Shown: one piece after another, positions 10,496-18,806 of the stretch | Numbering within the stretch: position 1 is the stretch's first letter | Layout of the letters: each line of letters opens with the position of its first letter | Origin: JAENVT01 sp963773085 | GTDB taxonomy: Bacteria; Actinomycetota; Acidimicrobiia; Acidimicrobiales; Ilumatobacteraceae | Length of the DNA: 64,000 nt | Assembly: GCA_963773085.1 (NCBI GenBank) | Contig: CAVYZS010000009.1 | Coordinates: 83,297 to 147,296, forward strand | Reading direction: 5' to 3' | Made by a program: the position numbers and the translations under genes | The notes under the pieces: generated by a model | Database searches by the model: none | What the model was told of the DNA's origin: nothing | The model's input: only the letters and a program-made list of their open reading frames with translations

Positions 10496-11837
10496 TCAGT
10501 CGGCGGAGAGCGCCCAACCATCGTCGACGAACATCGCCGATCTGTTGTCAGGTCTGTCCCCGAACGACTCGATTCCCCCGCTGGGTACGTTGGGGCAGTA
10601 TCGAGACGGATACTGGTAGGTGTTGCGGGGTTCGCCTACCCATTCGAAGTGCATGCCGTCGGGATTGATGAAGTTGCCACCCCAGGCGAAGTTGTGCTTG
10701 CGGAAGATCCGCACGACGCGACAATCCATCTGTGGAACGCAGCCCTGGCAGTTCGACGTGGTGTTGGTGTCGAGCGCCTGGCCCCACGTGTGACGCGACA
10801 GGGCGCCCAGTTGCGAGCCGACGATGCGGGTGAACCTCGGGCCGAAGCACCCCCCGTACGTGGTTGGCGTTGGCAACGTCGATGTACCCGGCGAGGCCTG
10901 TGTCGACGACCTCCTGGAGTGCGGCGGCGAGATCCGCCTTGATCACGTTGTTGCACTGAGCGACGATTCCTGTCGGATACGGCTCGCGGGTCGGAGGGAT
11001 GTAGGCCGCACGCCAGGCATCGTCGACCAGGAGCGCGCCGCTGGCAGTGACGGAGTAGGCCAACTCACCGAGCAGCTTCTTCGTCTTGGCGACGCCGATC
11101 GTGCCGTCGGGGTCCGGGGGGTCCCACGATCTGCGCACCCGGATCTTCGGATCGGTGCTGAGCCCTCTGGCTGCCAGCGCCGCATCGAGACGACCCCGAT
11201 CGAACTGACCGTAGATCAGCACACTGGTCCCGAGCGATGCACCGATCAGGTCGGCCTGAGCAGTCGACATGACGATCTCGGTGCCTCCCACCTCGGCATC
11301 CGGGGCGACCCGGCCCACCACGAACTGGGCGATCGACCCGTCACCCGCGAGTAGATCGAGCACGTCACCCGCCTGGGCCCCACTGAGACTCGCCGACGTC
11401 TCGCTCATCACGACCTGACTGACGCTGATGATCTTGGAGACTTCCCGGCCCATCGCTGCACCGATCGAATCGAGCGGCAGCGCCGTGACCGATGTCGGGA
11501 AGTACCACGATCCGTACGGCCCGGGGGCCTGGTGGACGACGGCACCATTGCGGGTCACCTGGACCAGCCCGGTCCCGAAGCCACGGCCGACGACGCCCCA
11601 CGCGCCGGCATCGACGGCCGCATTGATGGCGGCGTCGATGACTGCGGGCTGCAGTGGGCCGAAGTTGTAGACCGAGACGAGATCGCCGGGCACAGTGACA
11701 TTGCGGGCCGGCGCGCCACCTGTTGCTGCTTCGCTGACGGCGGGCGCCGGGCCCGCGGCGGACCCCGGGACCGCCGCCCACGCCGCCGAGGCGATGACGA
11801 GCAGTCCGATTGTTCGTGTCAGTCGGGTTCGTATCAT
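10496..11837 (-). CDS. secreted M15 (VanY/D-Ala-D-Ala carboxypeptidase-like) metallopeptidase, frameshifted
   Basis: Predicted secreted zinc peptidase acting on peptidoglycan stem peptides. An N-terminal signal peptide (TRTIGLLVIASAAWAAVPGSAAG) is followed by a roughly 270-residue domain without a clear match, then the catalytic domain: CFGPRF, LSRHTWGQALDTNT (Zn His and Asp) and DGMHFEWVG (third Zn ligand). The frame breaks in a run of six Cs at 10850-10855; removing one gives VRGCFGPRFTRIVG and a protein of about 446 residues. Divergent from lysS across a 155-base intergenic region. Confidence 0.8.
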
Positions 11838-11992
11838 GCGATCGGTTCCAGTTGGTGCCCAGGGTTGTGTCCCGGGCTCGTGTCCGGGTCGTTGTCCAGC
11901 CGCATGTCGGCGACCAACCTATCAGCGCCCACCCGTCCGCAACTCGAAACGGCTCGCGGTCGGCAGCACCGAAGAGGTACCGTCTTGGCCTT

Positions 11993-13510
11993 GTGAGTCA
12001 CGAAGAACCCGGCGTCGAGCCAGATACCACCGGCAGCGGTCTAAGTGCCGAGAAGGCCAAGCGGCTCGACAAGATCCAGGCGCTGCGTGACTCCGGCACC
12101 AATCCGTACCCGTACCGGTTCGATCGCTCCCATTCGTTCGATCAGCTACGCGCCGAGTTCGGAGGCTTGGAGGCCGGCGCCGAGACCGACCAGCGGGTCT
12201 CCGTCGCCGGAAGGATGATGCTGCGCCGCAAGCAGGGCAAGCTGATCTTCGCGACCTTGCTCGATCGCGGTGGCCAGGTGCAGTTGTTCGTCTCGAAGTC
12301 GGTGGTCGGTGACGACCTCTTCGCCGCCTTCGATGATCTCGACCTCGGCGATTGGCTGGGAGTCGAAGGCACGGTGATGACCACCCGCAACGGCGAACTG
12401 AGCGTCAAGGTCGACCGTGTGGAACTGCTGTCGAAGGCCGTGCGCCCGATGCCCGACAAGTGGCACGGGCTGACCGACACCGACACACGGTTCCGGCAGC
12501 GCTACGCCGACCTGATCGTCAACGAAGACGCCCGCCGCAACTTCCGGATCCGTCACGAGATCATCGCCAGCTTCCGGCGCACGTTGCAGTCCGAAGGATT
12601 CATCGAGGTCGAGACACCCGTCCTGCACCTCGAGGCCGGTGGCGCCCACGCTCGGCCGTTCGTCACCCATCACAACACGCTCGACATGCAGTTGTACCTG
12701 CGCATCGCGCTCGAGTTGCACCTCAAACGGCTGATCGTCGGTGGCATGGAGCGCGTCTTCGAGATCGGCCGGATCTTTCGCAACGAGGGCATCTCGACGC
12801 GCCACAACCCGGAGTTCACGATGATGGAGCTGTACCAGGCGTTCGCGGACTATTCGGAGATGATCGACATCACCGAACGGCTCATCACCCGGGCCGCAGT
12901 CGACGCCACTGGCACATCGGTCGTGACGATCGGCGACGAGCAGGTCGATCTGGCGCAGCCGTGGCGGCGGGCCCGGATGATCGATCTGACCAGCGAGGCG
13001 CTCGGCACCGAGGTCCACCCATCGATGCCGGTCGACGCGCTGCGCGCCCTCGCCGATGGACATGGCGTCGACTGCAACCCGTCCTGGGGAAGCGGAAGGA
13101 TCATCGAGGAGTTGTTCGAGGCGACCGCGGAAGCCTTGCTGGTGAAGCCCACGTTCGTCACCGGCCACCCGGTCGAGATCTCGCCGTTGGCCAGGACCGA
13201 TCGCAACGATCCGTACCTGACGGAACGCTTCGAGCTCTTCGTGAACGGGCGCGAACTGGCCAACGGTTACAGCGAGCTGAACGACCCCGTCGAGCAACGA
13301 GCCCGATTCGACGACGAGCATGCTGCGCGCCTTGCCGGCAACCTCGAAGCCGGCACGGTCGACGAGGATTACCTGCGTGCACTGGAGTATGGGATGCCCC
13401 CGACCGGCGGTCTCGGGATCGGTATGGATCGGGTGGCAATGTTGATTGCCGGCGTCCATTCGATCAAGGAGGTCATCCTCTTCCCGACGCTTCGTCCGGA
13501 GGTTATGTGA
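11993..13510 (+). CDS. lysS: lysyl-tRNA synthetase, class II
   Basis: Charges tRNA-Lys. GTG start at 11993 (VSHEEPGVEPDTTGSG), 505 residues. N-terminal OB fold (VSVAGRMMLRRKQGKLIFA, EGTVMTTRNGELSVKV) binds the anticodon. The catalytic core has motif 1 around EGFIEVETPVLHLEAGGAHA, motif 2 RIFRNEGISTRHNPEFTMME, and motif 3 GLGIGMDRVAML. Length and motifs are standard. Its stop overlaps the dapD start by one base, so lysine use and lysine synthesis genes are co-transcribed. Confidence 0.97.
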   Translation: MSHEEPGVEPDTTGSGLSAEKAKRLDKIQALRDSGTNPYPYRFDRSHSFDQLRAEFGGLEAGAETDQRVSVAGRMMLRRKQGKLIFATLLDRGGQVQLFVSKSVVGDDLFAAFDDLDLGDWLGVEGTVMTTRNGELSVKVDRVELLSKAVRPMPDKWHGLTDTDTRFRQRYADLIVNEDARRNFRIRHEIIASFRRTLQSEGFIEVETPVLHLEAGGAHARPFVTHHNTLDMQLYLRIALELHLKRLIVGGMERVFEIGRIFRNEGISTRHNPEFTMMELYQAFADYSEMIDITERLITRAAVDATGTSVVTIGDEQVDLAQPWRRARMIDLTSEALGTEVHPSMPVDALRALADGHGVDCNPSWGSGRIIEELFEATAEALLVKPTFVTGHPVEISPLARTDRNDPYLTERFELFVNGRELANGYSELNDPVEQRARFDDEHAARLAGNLEAGTVDEDYLRALEYGMPPTGGLGIGMDRVAMLIAGVHSIKEVILFPTLRPEVM

Positions 13511-14445
13511 TGACCGACGATCGCGCTGCATGGGGGCGCGGGCTGGCCACGATCGCGGCCGATGGAACGGTGCTCGACACGTGGTATCCCGACCTCGGGC
13601 TCGGCAAGGTCGCCTCGTCATCTCCCGTCGACAAGGATCGCGATTCGGCCGAACGATACGACGAGGTACGTGATGTCGACGTGCGTGCGGTGGAGCTGTC
13701 GATCGACCTCGATGCGGCCCCGACGTCGGCGGGCGATGTCTATCTTCGACTCCATCTGCTGTCGAACCGGCTCTGCAAACCGCGCACGGTCAACCTCGAC
13801 AATGCATTCGGACTGCTCAACAACGTCGCCTGGACCAATGTCGGCCCGGTCGCTGTCGATCAGGTGGATCGGGTGCGGTGGTTGGTACGCGCCGCCGGCG
13901 GCGTGCTCACTGTGCACGGTCTCGACAAGTTCCCGCGGATGACCGACTACGTCGTCCCGACGGGTGTACGAATCGCCGATGCCGATCGCGTTCGCCTCGG
14001 CGCCCACCTGGCATCGGGGACCACCGTGATGCACGAAGGATTCGTCAACTTCAACGCCGGCACGCTCGGCCGGTCGATGGTCGAGGGGCGCATCTCGGCT
14101 GGAGTGGTCGTCGGCGACGGCAGCGACATCGGTGGCGGTGCCTCGATCATGGGGACCCTGTCCGGTGGCGGCAAGGATCAGGTCACGATCGGCGAGCGCT
14201 GCCTGCTCGGCGCCGAGGCCGGTATCGGCATCAGCCTCGGCGACGAGTGCGTCGTCGAGGCGGGTTTGTACGTCACTGCCGGCACGCTGGTCAAGTTGCC
14301 CGACGGTGAGATCGTCAAGGCCCGCCAGCTCAGCGGTGCGGGTGGCCTGTTGTACCGCCGCAACAGCCAGACCGGTGCCGTCGAGGCCATCCCGAGGTCG
14401 GTTGCCTGGGAAGGTCTCAACGCCGCGTTGCATCACAACGACTGA
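13510..14445 (+). CDS. dapD: 2,3,4,5-tetrahydropyridine-2,6-dicarboxylate N-succinyltransferase
   Basis: Succinyl-CoA-dependent step in the succinylase branch of meso-diaminopimelate/lysine synthesis. The 311-residue protein has the long N-terminal domain typical of actinobacterial DapD, then left-handed beta-helix turns (VRIADADRVRLGAHLASGTTVMHEG, DGSDIGGGASIMGTLSGG, IGERCLLGAEAGIGI). The MHEGFVNFNAGT stretch is a strong family mark. The ATG overlaps the lysS stop (TGATG). Confidence 0.94.
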   Translation: MTDDRAAWGRGLATIAADGTVLDTWYPDLGLGKVASSSPVDKDRDSAERYDEVRDVDVRAVELSIDLDAAPTSAGDVYLRLHLLSNRLCKPRTVNLDNAFGLLNNVAWTNVGPVAVDQVDRVRWLVRAAGGVLTVHGLDKFPRMTDYVVPTGVRIADADRVRLGAHLASGTTVMHEGFVNFNAGTLGRSMVEGRISAGVVVGDGSDIGGGASIMGTLSGGGKDQVTIGERCLLGAEAGIGISLGDECVVEAGLYVTAGTLVKLPDGEIVKARQLSGAGGLLYRRNSQTGAVEAIPRSVAWEGLNAALHHND

Positions 14446-14477
14446 GAACATGCGCTGCTCTGGCAACATGGCTGGCC

Positions 14478-14879
14478 ATGGCCGACGTAACACACAACGA
14501 GACGCTCGTTCACCAGTTCTTCGCCACCCTCAGCACCGGTGACCTCGAAGCATTGCGCGGGCTCATCCACCCCGACGGCTCGTGGGAGGTCATGTCGACG
14601 GCGGTGCCGGGCGCCGGCCTGACGTCGGGCCGCGATGCGGTGATCGACGAGTTCCTCGCACCCGTGCGGGGGATGTTCGCGCCCGGTGATCCGAAGGTGG
14701 AGATCAAGCGGACCTTTGCGTGCGGCGACCTGGTGTGCGCCGAGACCGAGGCCGATGGGGAACTGAACAACGGCAACCACTACCACAACCGTTACGCGTG
14801 GGTCATCGAGATCAAGGACGGCCGGGTCTGCCACCTGCGCGAGTACATGGACACCGCGTACATCATGAGCGTCGTCTGA
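14478..14879 (+). CDS. SnoaL-like / NTF2-like ketosteroid-isomerase-related protein
   Basis: A 133-residue single-domain protein of the cone-shaped NTF2-like fold: HQFFATLSTGDLEALRGLIHPDGSWEV, GRDAVIDEFLAPVRGMF, and HNRYAWVIEIKDGRVCHLREYMD. These proteins are small-molecule isomerases, hydrolases or binding proteins; the substrate cannot be told. It follows dapD after 32 bases. Confidence 0.8.
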   Translation: MADVTHNETLVHQFFATLSTGDLEALRGLIHPDGSWEVMSTAVPGAGLTSGRDAVIDEFLAPVRGMFAPGDPKVEIKRTFACGDLVCAETEADGELNNGNHYHNRYAWVIEIKDGRVCHLREYMDTAYIMSVV

Positions 14880-14902
14880 GCCCCGGCATGAGCGATGAAG
14901 CC

Positions 14903-14949
14903 AACTTTGTCGCTCCGAACATGTCCAGCGTGTTGCGAGCGACAAGGTT
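14903..14949. repeat. palindromic intergenic repeat, copy 1
   Basis: A 47-base element with outer arms TTTGTCGCT and AGCGACAAG. Its reverse complement matches a second copy at 26270-26315 over nearly the whole length, including the internal CACGCT and CATGT blocks. Both copies are intergenic. A REP-like repeat family or shared terminator is likely. Confidence 0.7.
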
Positions 14950-15042
14950 CGCTCAGCGGCCAACCATATTGCCGCCCCGAGCGCGGCGGCTGCGATCGTC
15001 GATGTGTGAGGCTGGGGACGTGACGATGGGCAAGAGCTCACG

Positions 15043-15762
15043 ATGACGCGCGAGGGCCGCCAACGACCGACCGAACGCGTCCAGATGATCAGTGACGATC
15101 CCGAATTGTTCACCCCGCGCACCACAGGCTCGGTGCCGGCGAAGGCGCCTACAGCCCATCGGCCGCGCTTGGATCTCGCCGCTCTCGGTGGCGTCGTGCT
15201 CGTGGTCGGTGTGGCGATCGTGGCGGCGTGGCCCCGCTCATCCGGCTCACCGCGGGCGAGCCCGTCGACTTCGGCGACGGTGACGTCAACCGCCGGTTCT
15301 TCGCCCACCTCCATGCCGGGAAGAGAGGCACCGGTCCCGTCGGGAAGTTTTGCGTTCGCGCTCACTGTGCAGCCCTCACCGATCGTGCTCGGCACCCCGG
15401 TGGTGATGCAGCTCAAGGGTGACCTCAGCAATGTGGCATCACCCATTTCTGCGGTTGCGTGGGTGGACGAGCAGGTCTCGGGCGTGTGGAGGACCATGTA
15501 CTGGATGGCACGCTCCTCGCGCACCGCCCAGGAAGGCGGTGACGTGTCGAACGACCCATTCGAGCCGGGCCCCGACGCGGTCACGTTCCGGGCCGATCAA
15601 CCGGTTCAGTTCAACGTGGATGCCCTCATCACGGGTAGGTACCGGATGTGTCGATACGTGCCCCTGCTGACGAGCGGCACGTCGAGCCTGCCGTCCTCGA
15701 ATCCGGCTTACGTGTGCGCACCCCTGATCGTCGCCGGCAGTGCCGAGCTCAGATCCAACTGA
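15043..15762 (+). CDS. membrane-anchored protein of unknown function
   Basis: A 239-residue protein with a cytoplasmic N-terminus, one membrane segment (LAALGGVVLVVGVAIVAAW), a Ser/Thr/Pro-rich linker and a C-terminal extracytoplasmic beta-rich domain (LTVQPSPIVLGTPVVMQLKG) that contains a pair of Cys. I do not recognise the family. Its 3' end overlaps the convergent HxlR gene by 14 bases. Confidence 0.6.
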   Translation: MTREGRQRPTERVQMISDDPELFTPRTTGSVPAKAPTAHRPRLDLAALGGVVLVVGVAIVAAWPRSSGSPRASPSTSATVTSTAGSSPTSMPGREAPVPSGSFAFALTVQPSPIVLGTPVVMQLKGDLSNVASPISAVAWVDEQVSGVWRTMYWMARSSRTAQEGGDVSNDPFEPGPDAVTFRADQPVQFNVDALITGRYRMCRYVPLLTSGTSSLPSSNPAYVCAPLIVAGSAELRSN

Positions 15763-16159
15763 GGGATTCGGTGTCGTCGGCCGGATGCTCACACGTCGGG
15801 CAATAGAGACGGGTCTCGAGCGCAGTCCCGCACGACTCGTGGAGTGGCCCTTCGTTGTCGCCGGTCTGGCGCGCTCCCCAGGCCGACAGCAGCGAAATCG
15901 CGTCGCCCAACTCGCGACCCGCGTCGCTGAGGGCATACGCCAACCGGACTGGTCGTTGGCTGTACGGCACAGCGACCACGACGCCGTCGCGTTCGAGCTG
16001 GCGAAGTCGTGAGGTGAGGACGTTCGGGGCGATCCCGGACAGCAGGTCGGCCAGCTCACCGAACCGCCTCGGTCCGTCGAGCAGGCCGGACACGATCTGC
16101 AGCGTCCAGCGGTCCCCGATCACGGTGAGTGTGTGGGCGAGGTTGCGCGGGCGACTCAT
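15749..16159 (-). CDS. HxlR-family winged-helix regulator with C-terminal cysteines
   Basis: A 136-residue regulator. The core reads IGDRWTLQIVSGLLDGPRRFGELADLLSGIAPNVLTSRLRQLERDG, the HxlR winged helix. The C-terminal tail carries Cys residues (ESCGT, YCPTCEHP), which in HxlR proteins often sense electrophiles or bind metal. It is divergent from a serine protease gene, and an inverted repeat fills the 50-base gap, so it likely controls that gene and itself. Confidence 0.87.
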   Translation of the reverse strand: MSRPRNLAHTLTVIGDRWTLQIVSGLLDGPRRFGELADLLSGIAPNVLTSRLRQLERDGVVVAVPYSQRPVRLAYALSDAGRELGDAISLLSAWGARQTGDNEGPLHESCGTALETRLYCPTCEHPADDTESLSWI

Positions 16160-16168
16160 GCCGGTATC

Positions 16169-16207
16169 TTACTTGTAAATCAGAAGTCACTAGCAAGGAG
16201 CAAGTAA
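16169..16207. promoter_or_regulatory. probable HxlR operator between the regulator and the protease
   Basis: The 50-base gap holds two nested inverted repeats: ACTT-N9-AAGT at 16171-16187 and TTACTTG/CAAGTAA arms at 16169-16175 and 16201-16207. It is AT-rich compared with its surroundings. An AAGGAG ribosome site (16195-16200) for the protease lies inside the outer repeat. Confidence 0.6.
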
Positions 16208-16209
16208 CT

Positions 16210-17127
16210 ATGTCCGTGATCGACGAGCTCTCCACCACCGCCCACTCCGTGCTGTCCGAACTCGGCGGCGCCATCGTCAGCATCGGCCAGGACGGCCGGG
16301 GCAGTGGCGTGGTGATCGCTGGCGGCAAGGTGGTGACCAACTCCCACAACCTTCGCGACCGCACCACCCTGGTGACCTTCGCCGACGGCACGGCAGTTCA
16401 AGGCACCGTGGCCGGTGCCGACGAGGACGGTGATGTCGTCGTTCTCGACGTCGACACCGGTTCGGTCACCCCAGCAACCTGGGCCGAGCGTGTGCCCGAA
16501 GCCGGTGACGTGGTCTTCGCAGTGAGCCGTGGCGGGCACCGCACGAGGATCTCGTTCGGCATGGTCTCGGCGGTCGACCTGGCGTTCCAGGGTCCTCGCG
16601 GGCGGCAGGTACGCGGTGGCGTCGAGCACACCGCTCCGCTCGTTCGCGGCGCCTCGGGCGGCCCGGTCGCCAATGCTGCCGGCCAGGTTGTCGGCTTGAA
16701 CACCCACCGGACCGGCCGTGGGTTCTACCTCGCCCGCCCGATCGACGCGGCCCTGCGATCGACCATCGACGACCTGGCTGCCGGAAAGTCGGTCGTCAGG
16801 CCGCGCCTCGGCGTCGCCCTGGCCCCACCTGCCGTCGCCGCCAAGCTCCGAGCGTCGGTCGGACTGCCAGAACGTGACGGCCTGCTCGTGCGCGGCGTCG
16901 AAGCGGGTGGACCGGCGTCGAATGCCGGCATCGCCGAAGGCGACCTCCTGGTAGCCGCCGGAAACACCCCACTCGATTCCATCGACGCGCTGCACGATGC
17001 CCTGGCCGGCGCCGGCGAGTCGCTGCAGCTCACCGTCGTGCGCGGCACGCAGGAAAGGACCGTTGTCGTCAACTACGCGTCTACGACGGAGGCGGCCGAC
17101 GTGGAAACCGGCACCGACACCCTGTGA
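16210..17127 (+). CDS. trypsin-like serine protease with PDZ domain (DegP/HtrA-like), no signal peptide
   Basis: A 305-residue protein. The protease domain shows a short catalytic His region (GGKVVTNSHNL), an Asp region (DEDGDVVVLDVD) and the Ser motif RGASGGPVANAAGQVVGLNTH. A C-terminal PDZ domain follows (LLVRGVEAGGPASNAGIAEGDLLVAAGNTPL). There is no leader or membrane segment at ATG 16210, so it should be cytoplasmic, unusual for this family. The AAGGAG site just upstream decides the start. Control by the divergent HxlR regulator is inferred. Confidence 0.87.
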   Translation: MSVIDELSTTAHSVLSELGGAIVSIGQDGRGSGVVIAGGKVVTNSHNLRDRTTLVTFADGTAVQGTVAGADEDGDVVVLDVDTGSVTPATWAERVPEAGDVVFAVSRGGHRTRISFGMVSAVDLAFQGPRGRQVRGGVEHTAPLVRGASGGPVANAAGQVVGLNTHRTGRGFYLARPIDAALRSTIDDLAAGKSVVRPRLGVALAPPAVAAKLRASVGLPERDGLLVRGVEAGGPASNAGIAEGDLLVAAGNTPLDSIDALHDALAGAGESLQLTVVRGTQERTVVVNYASTTEAADVETGTDTL

Positions 17128-17196
17128 CTCAGCACCGCTCGTGTGAACAACATCGATGTTCTCGCATGCGGAACGACCGTCGGATACCGTCGCGGG

Positions 17197-18039
17197 ATGG
17201 CCATGGCGCGCAACGGAACCTGCCAGATCTACTACGAAACGTTCGGTTCTCCCGCTGACCCGACGTTGCTCCTCGTCAACGGTCTGGGAAGTCAGTGCAT
17301 CAACTACCACGAGGACTGGTGCGCGATGTTCGTCGCACGGGGCCTGCACGTGGTGCGCTTCGACAATCGCGACGTGGGCATGTCGACGAAGTTCGATACG
17401 TCGCCGCCCGGTGCGGCCTACAACGTTTCCGACATGGCAGCCGACGCGGTGGCTGTGCTGGACGCGCTCGACATCGAACGCGCCCACGTGATGGGCCTGT
17501 CGATGGGCGGCATGATCGTGCAGGTGATGGCCATCGAGCACTCGCGGCGGTTGCTGTCGATGACCTCGGTGATGTCACGCACCGGTGAGCGGGGTTACGG
17601 CGAGCCGACTCCCGAGGCCTTTGCGCTGCTGACCGCGCCTCCGGCTATCGACCGCGAATCGTACGTGGAAGGTCACGTTGCCGGGTTGCGCGTGTGGGGC
17701 AGTCCAGCGTTCGCCGATGAGAGCAGATGGCGCCGCGACGCTGATCGGGCATTCGACCGGTGCTTCCATCCTTCGGGTCCTGCGCGGCAGTATGCGGCAG
17801 TCCTCGCGTCACCAGCCCGCGCCAGTCTTCTCCGCGAGGTCACCACACCCACGCTCGTGATGCACGGCGACTGCGACACGCTGATCGACATCAGTGGCGG
17901 CCGGCGCACCGCAGAACTGATACCAGGGGCACGTTTCGAGGTCATCGAGGGAATGGGCCACGACTACCCGCCGCAGTTGTGGAACGTATGGGTCGACCTG
18001 GTCGACACCTTCGTCCAGTCGACGTCACGCGCCGCGTGA
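17197..18039 (+). CDS. alpha/beta hydrolase
   Basis: About 280 residues with the alpha/beta hydrolase plan: LLLVNGLGSQ (oxyanion region), FDNRDVGMST, nucleophile elbow VMGLSMGGMIVQ, acid region MHGDCDTLIDISGG and the closing EGMGHDYP His. It resembles cofactor-free esterases/lactonases of aromatic or polyketide pathways. I chose ATG 17197; a GTG at 17143 adds 18 residues. The 3' end overlaps the convergent IclR gene by 15 bases, so a link to the aromatic cluster is possible but unproven. Confidence 0.85.
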   Translation: MAMARNGTCQIYYETFGSPADPTLLLVNGLGSQCINYHEDWCAMFVARGLHVVRFDNRDVGMSTKFDTSPPGAAYNVSDMAADAVAVLDALDIERAHVMGLSMGGMIVQVMAIEHSRRLLSMTSVMSRTGERGYGEPTPEAFALLTAPPAIDRESYVEGHVAGLRVWGSPAFADESRWRRDADRAFDRCFHPSGPARQYAAVLASPARASLLREVTTPTLVMHGDCDTLIDISGGRRTAELIPGARFEVIEGMGHDYPPQLWNVWVDLVDTFVQSTSRAA

Positions 18040-18795
18040 ACGACGCTCCACAAAGCCCATCGCCGCGCTGATCTCCGACGCGCAACGTCGCACCTGACGA
18101 ACGGATCTCATCAGTTGCTCGTCGCCGAGCCGCAAGGCAGGGCCGGCAATCGCGACTGCGGCAATGCACGCGCCGTCACGACCGAAGACCGGTGCTCCGA
18201 CGCTTGCTACGCCGGGCTCGCTCTCTTCGACCGAGACCGAGTAACCGAGCGTTCGGACGCGGTCGAGCGTCTCGGCCAGAAGGGCCCTGCTCGTGATGGT
18301 GCGTGGCGCCCGGCGACGTAGGCCGCGCTGCAGCACGGCCTCGACAGCAGAGTCGTTGAACGCCAGCAGGCACTTCCCCGACGACGTGGCATGCGCAGGT
18401 ACACGTCGTCCGACACGGTTGAACATGCGCGCCAGACCCGCTGACTCCATCTGGTCGACGAAGACGACATCCGCCCCGTCGAGCACTGCGAGGTGCACCG
18501 TCTCCTTGCTCTCGACCCGCAGCCGCTCGAGCGGCCCGTGAGCCACTTCGCGCAAGCGCAGACCCGAGACGACGAGTTGGCCCATCTCGTGCAACTTCAG
18601 CCCGAGGCGATATCGGTCATCGCTCGTCTTGACCACATAGCCGTACTCGAGCAGCGTGCTGAGGGCACGGTGCACGGTGGACTTGCCCATGTCGAGCTTG
18701 CGGGCCAGTTCGGACACGCCGAGAACCGGATCGGCAAAGCTGAAGGCGTCGAGCACCTTCAGCGTCTTGGCAACAGTCGACAGTTGCTCGCCCAT
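18025..18795 (-). CDS. IclR-family regulator 1 of the aromatic cluster
   Basis: A 256-residue IclR regulator. N-terminal winged helix: TLKVLDAFSFADPVLGVSEL, KLDMGKSTVHRALSTLLEYG. C-terminal effector domain: MFNRVGRRVPAHATSSGKCL and the ligand-binding end GVASVGAPVFGRDGACIAAV. IclR proteins commonly sense aromatic acids or phenols. It is the last gene of the minus-strand group TenA-like, dikinase B, dikinase A, IclR, and is probably autoregulated through the inverted repeat at 22531-22547. Confidence 0.92.
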   Translation of the reverse strand: MGEQLSTVAKTLKVLDAFSFADPVLGVSELARKLDMGKSTVHRALSTLLEYGYVVKTSDDRYRLGLKLHEMGQLVVSGLRLREVAHGPLERLRVESKETVHLAVLDGADVVFVDQMESAGLARMFNRVGRRVPAHATSSGKCLLAFNDSAVEAVLQRGLRRRAPRTITSRALLAETLDRVRTLGYSVSVEESEPGVASVGAPVFGRDGACIAAVAIAGPALRLGDEQLMRSVRQVRRCASEISAAMGFVERRSRGA

Positions 18796-18806
18796 GCGAT
18801 CGAGCG

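Noticed and set aside
12146..13621. Open frame of 491 codons antisense to lysS
   Set aside because: High-GC shadow: no recognisable domain, and lysS on the other strand has all class II motifs.
17148..17163. AACATCGATGTT palindrome as an operator or terminator
   Set aside because: Short, no T-run, single occurrence, and between genes on the same strand without regulator; too weak to annotate.
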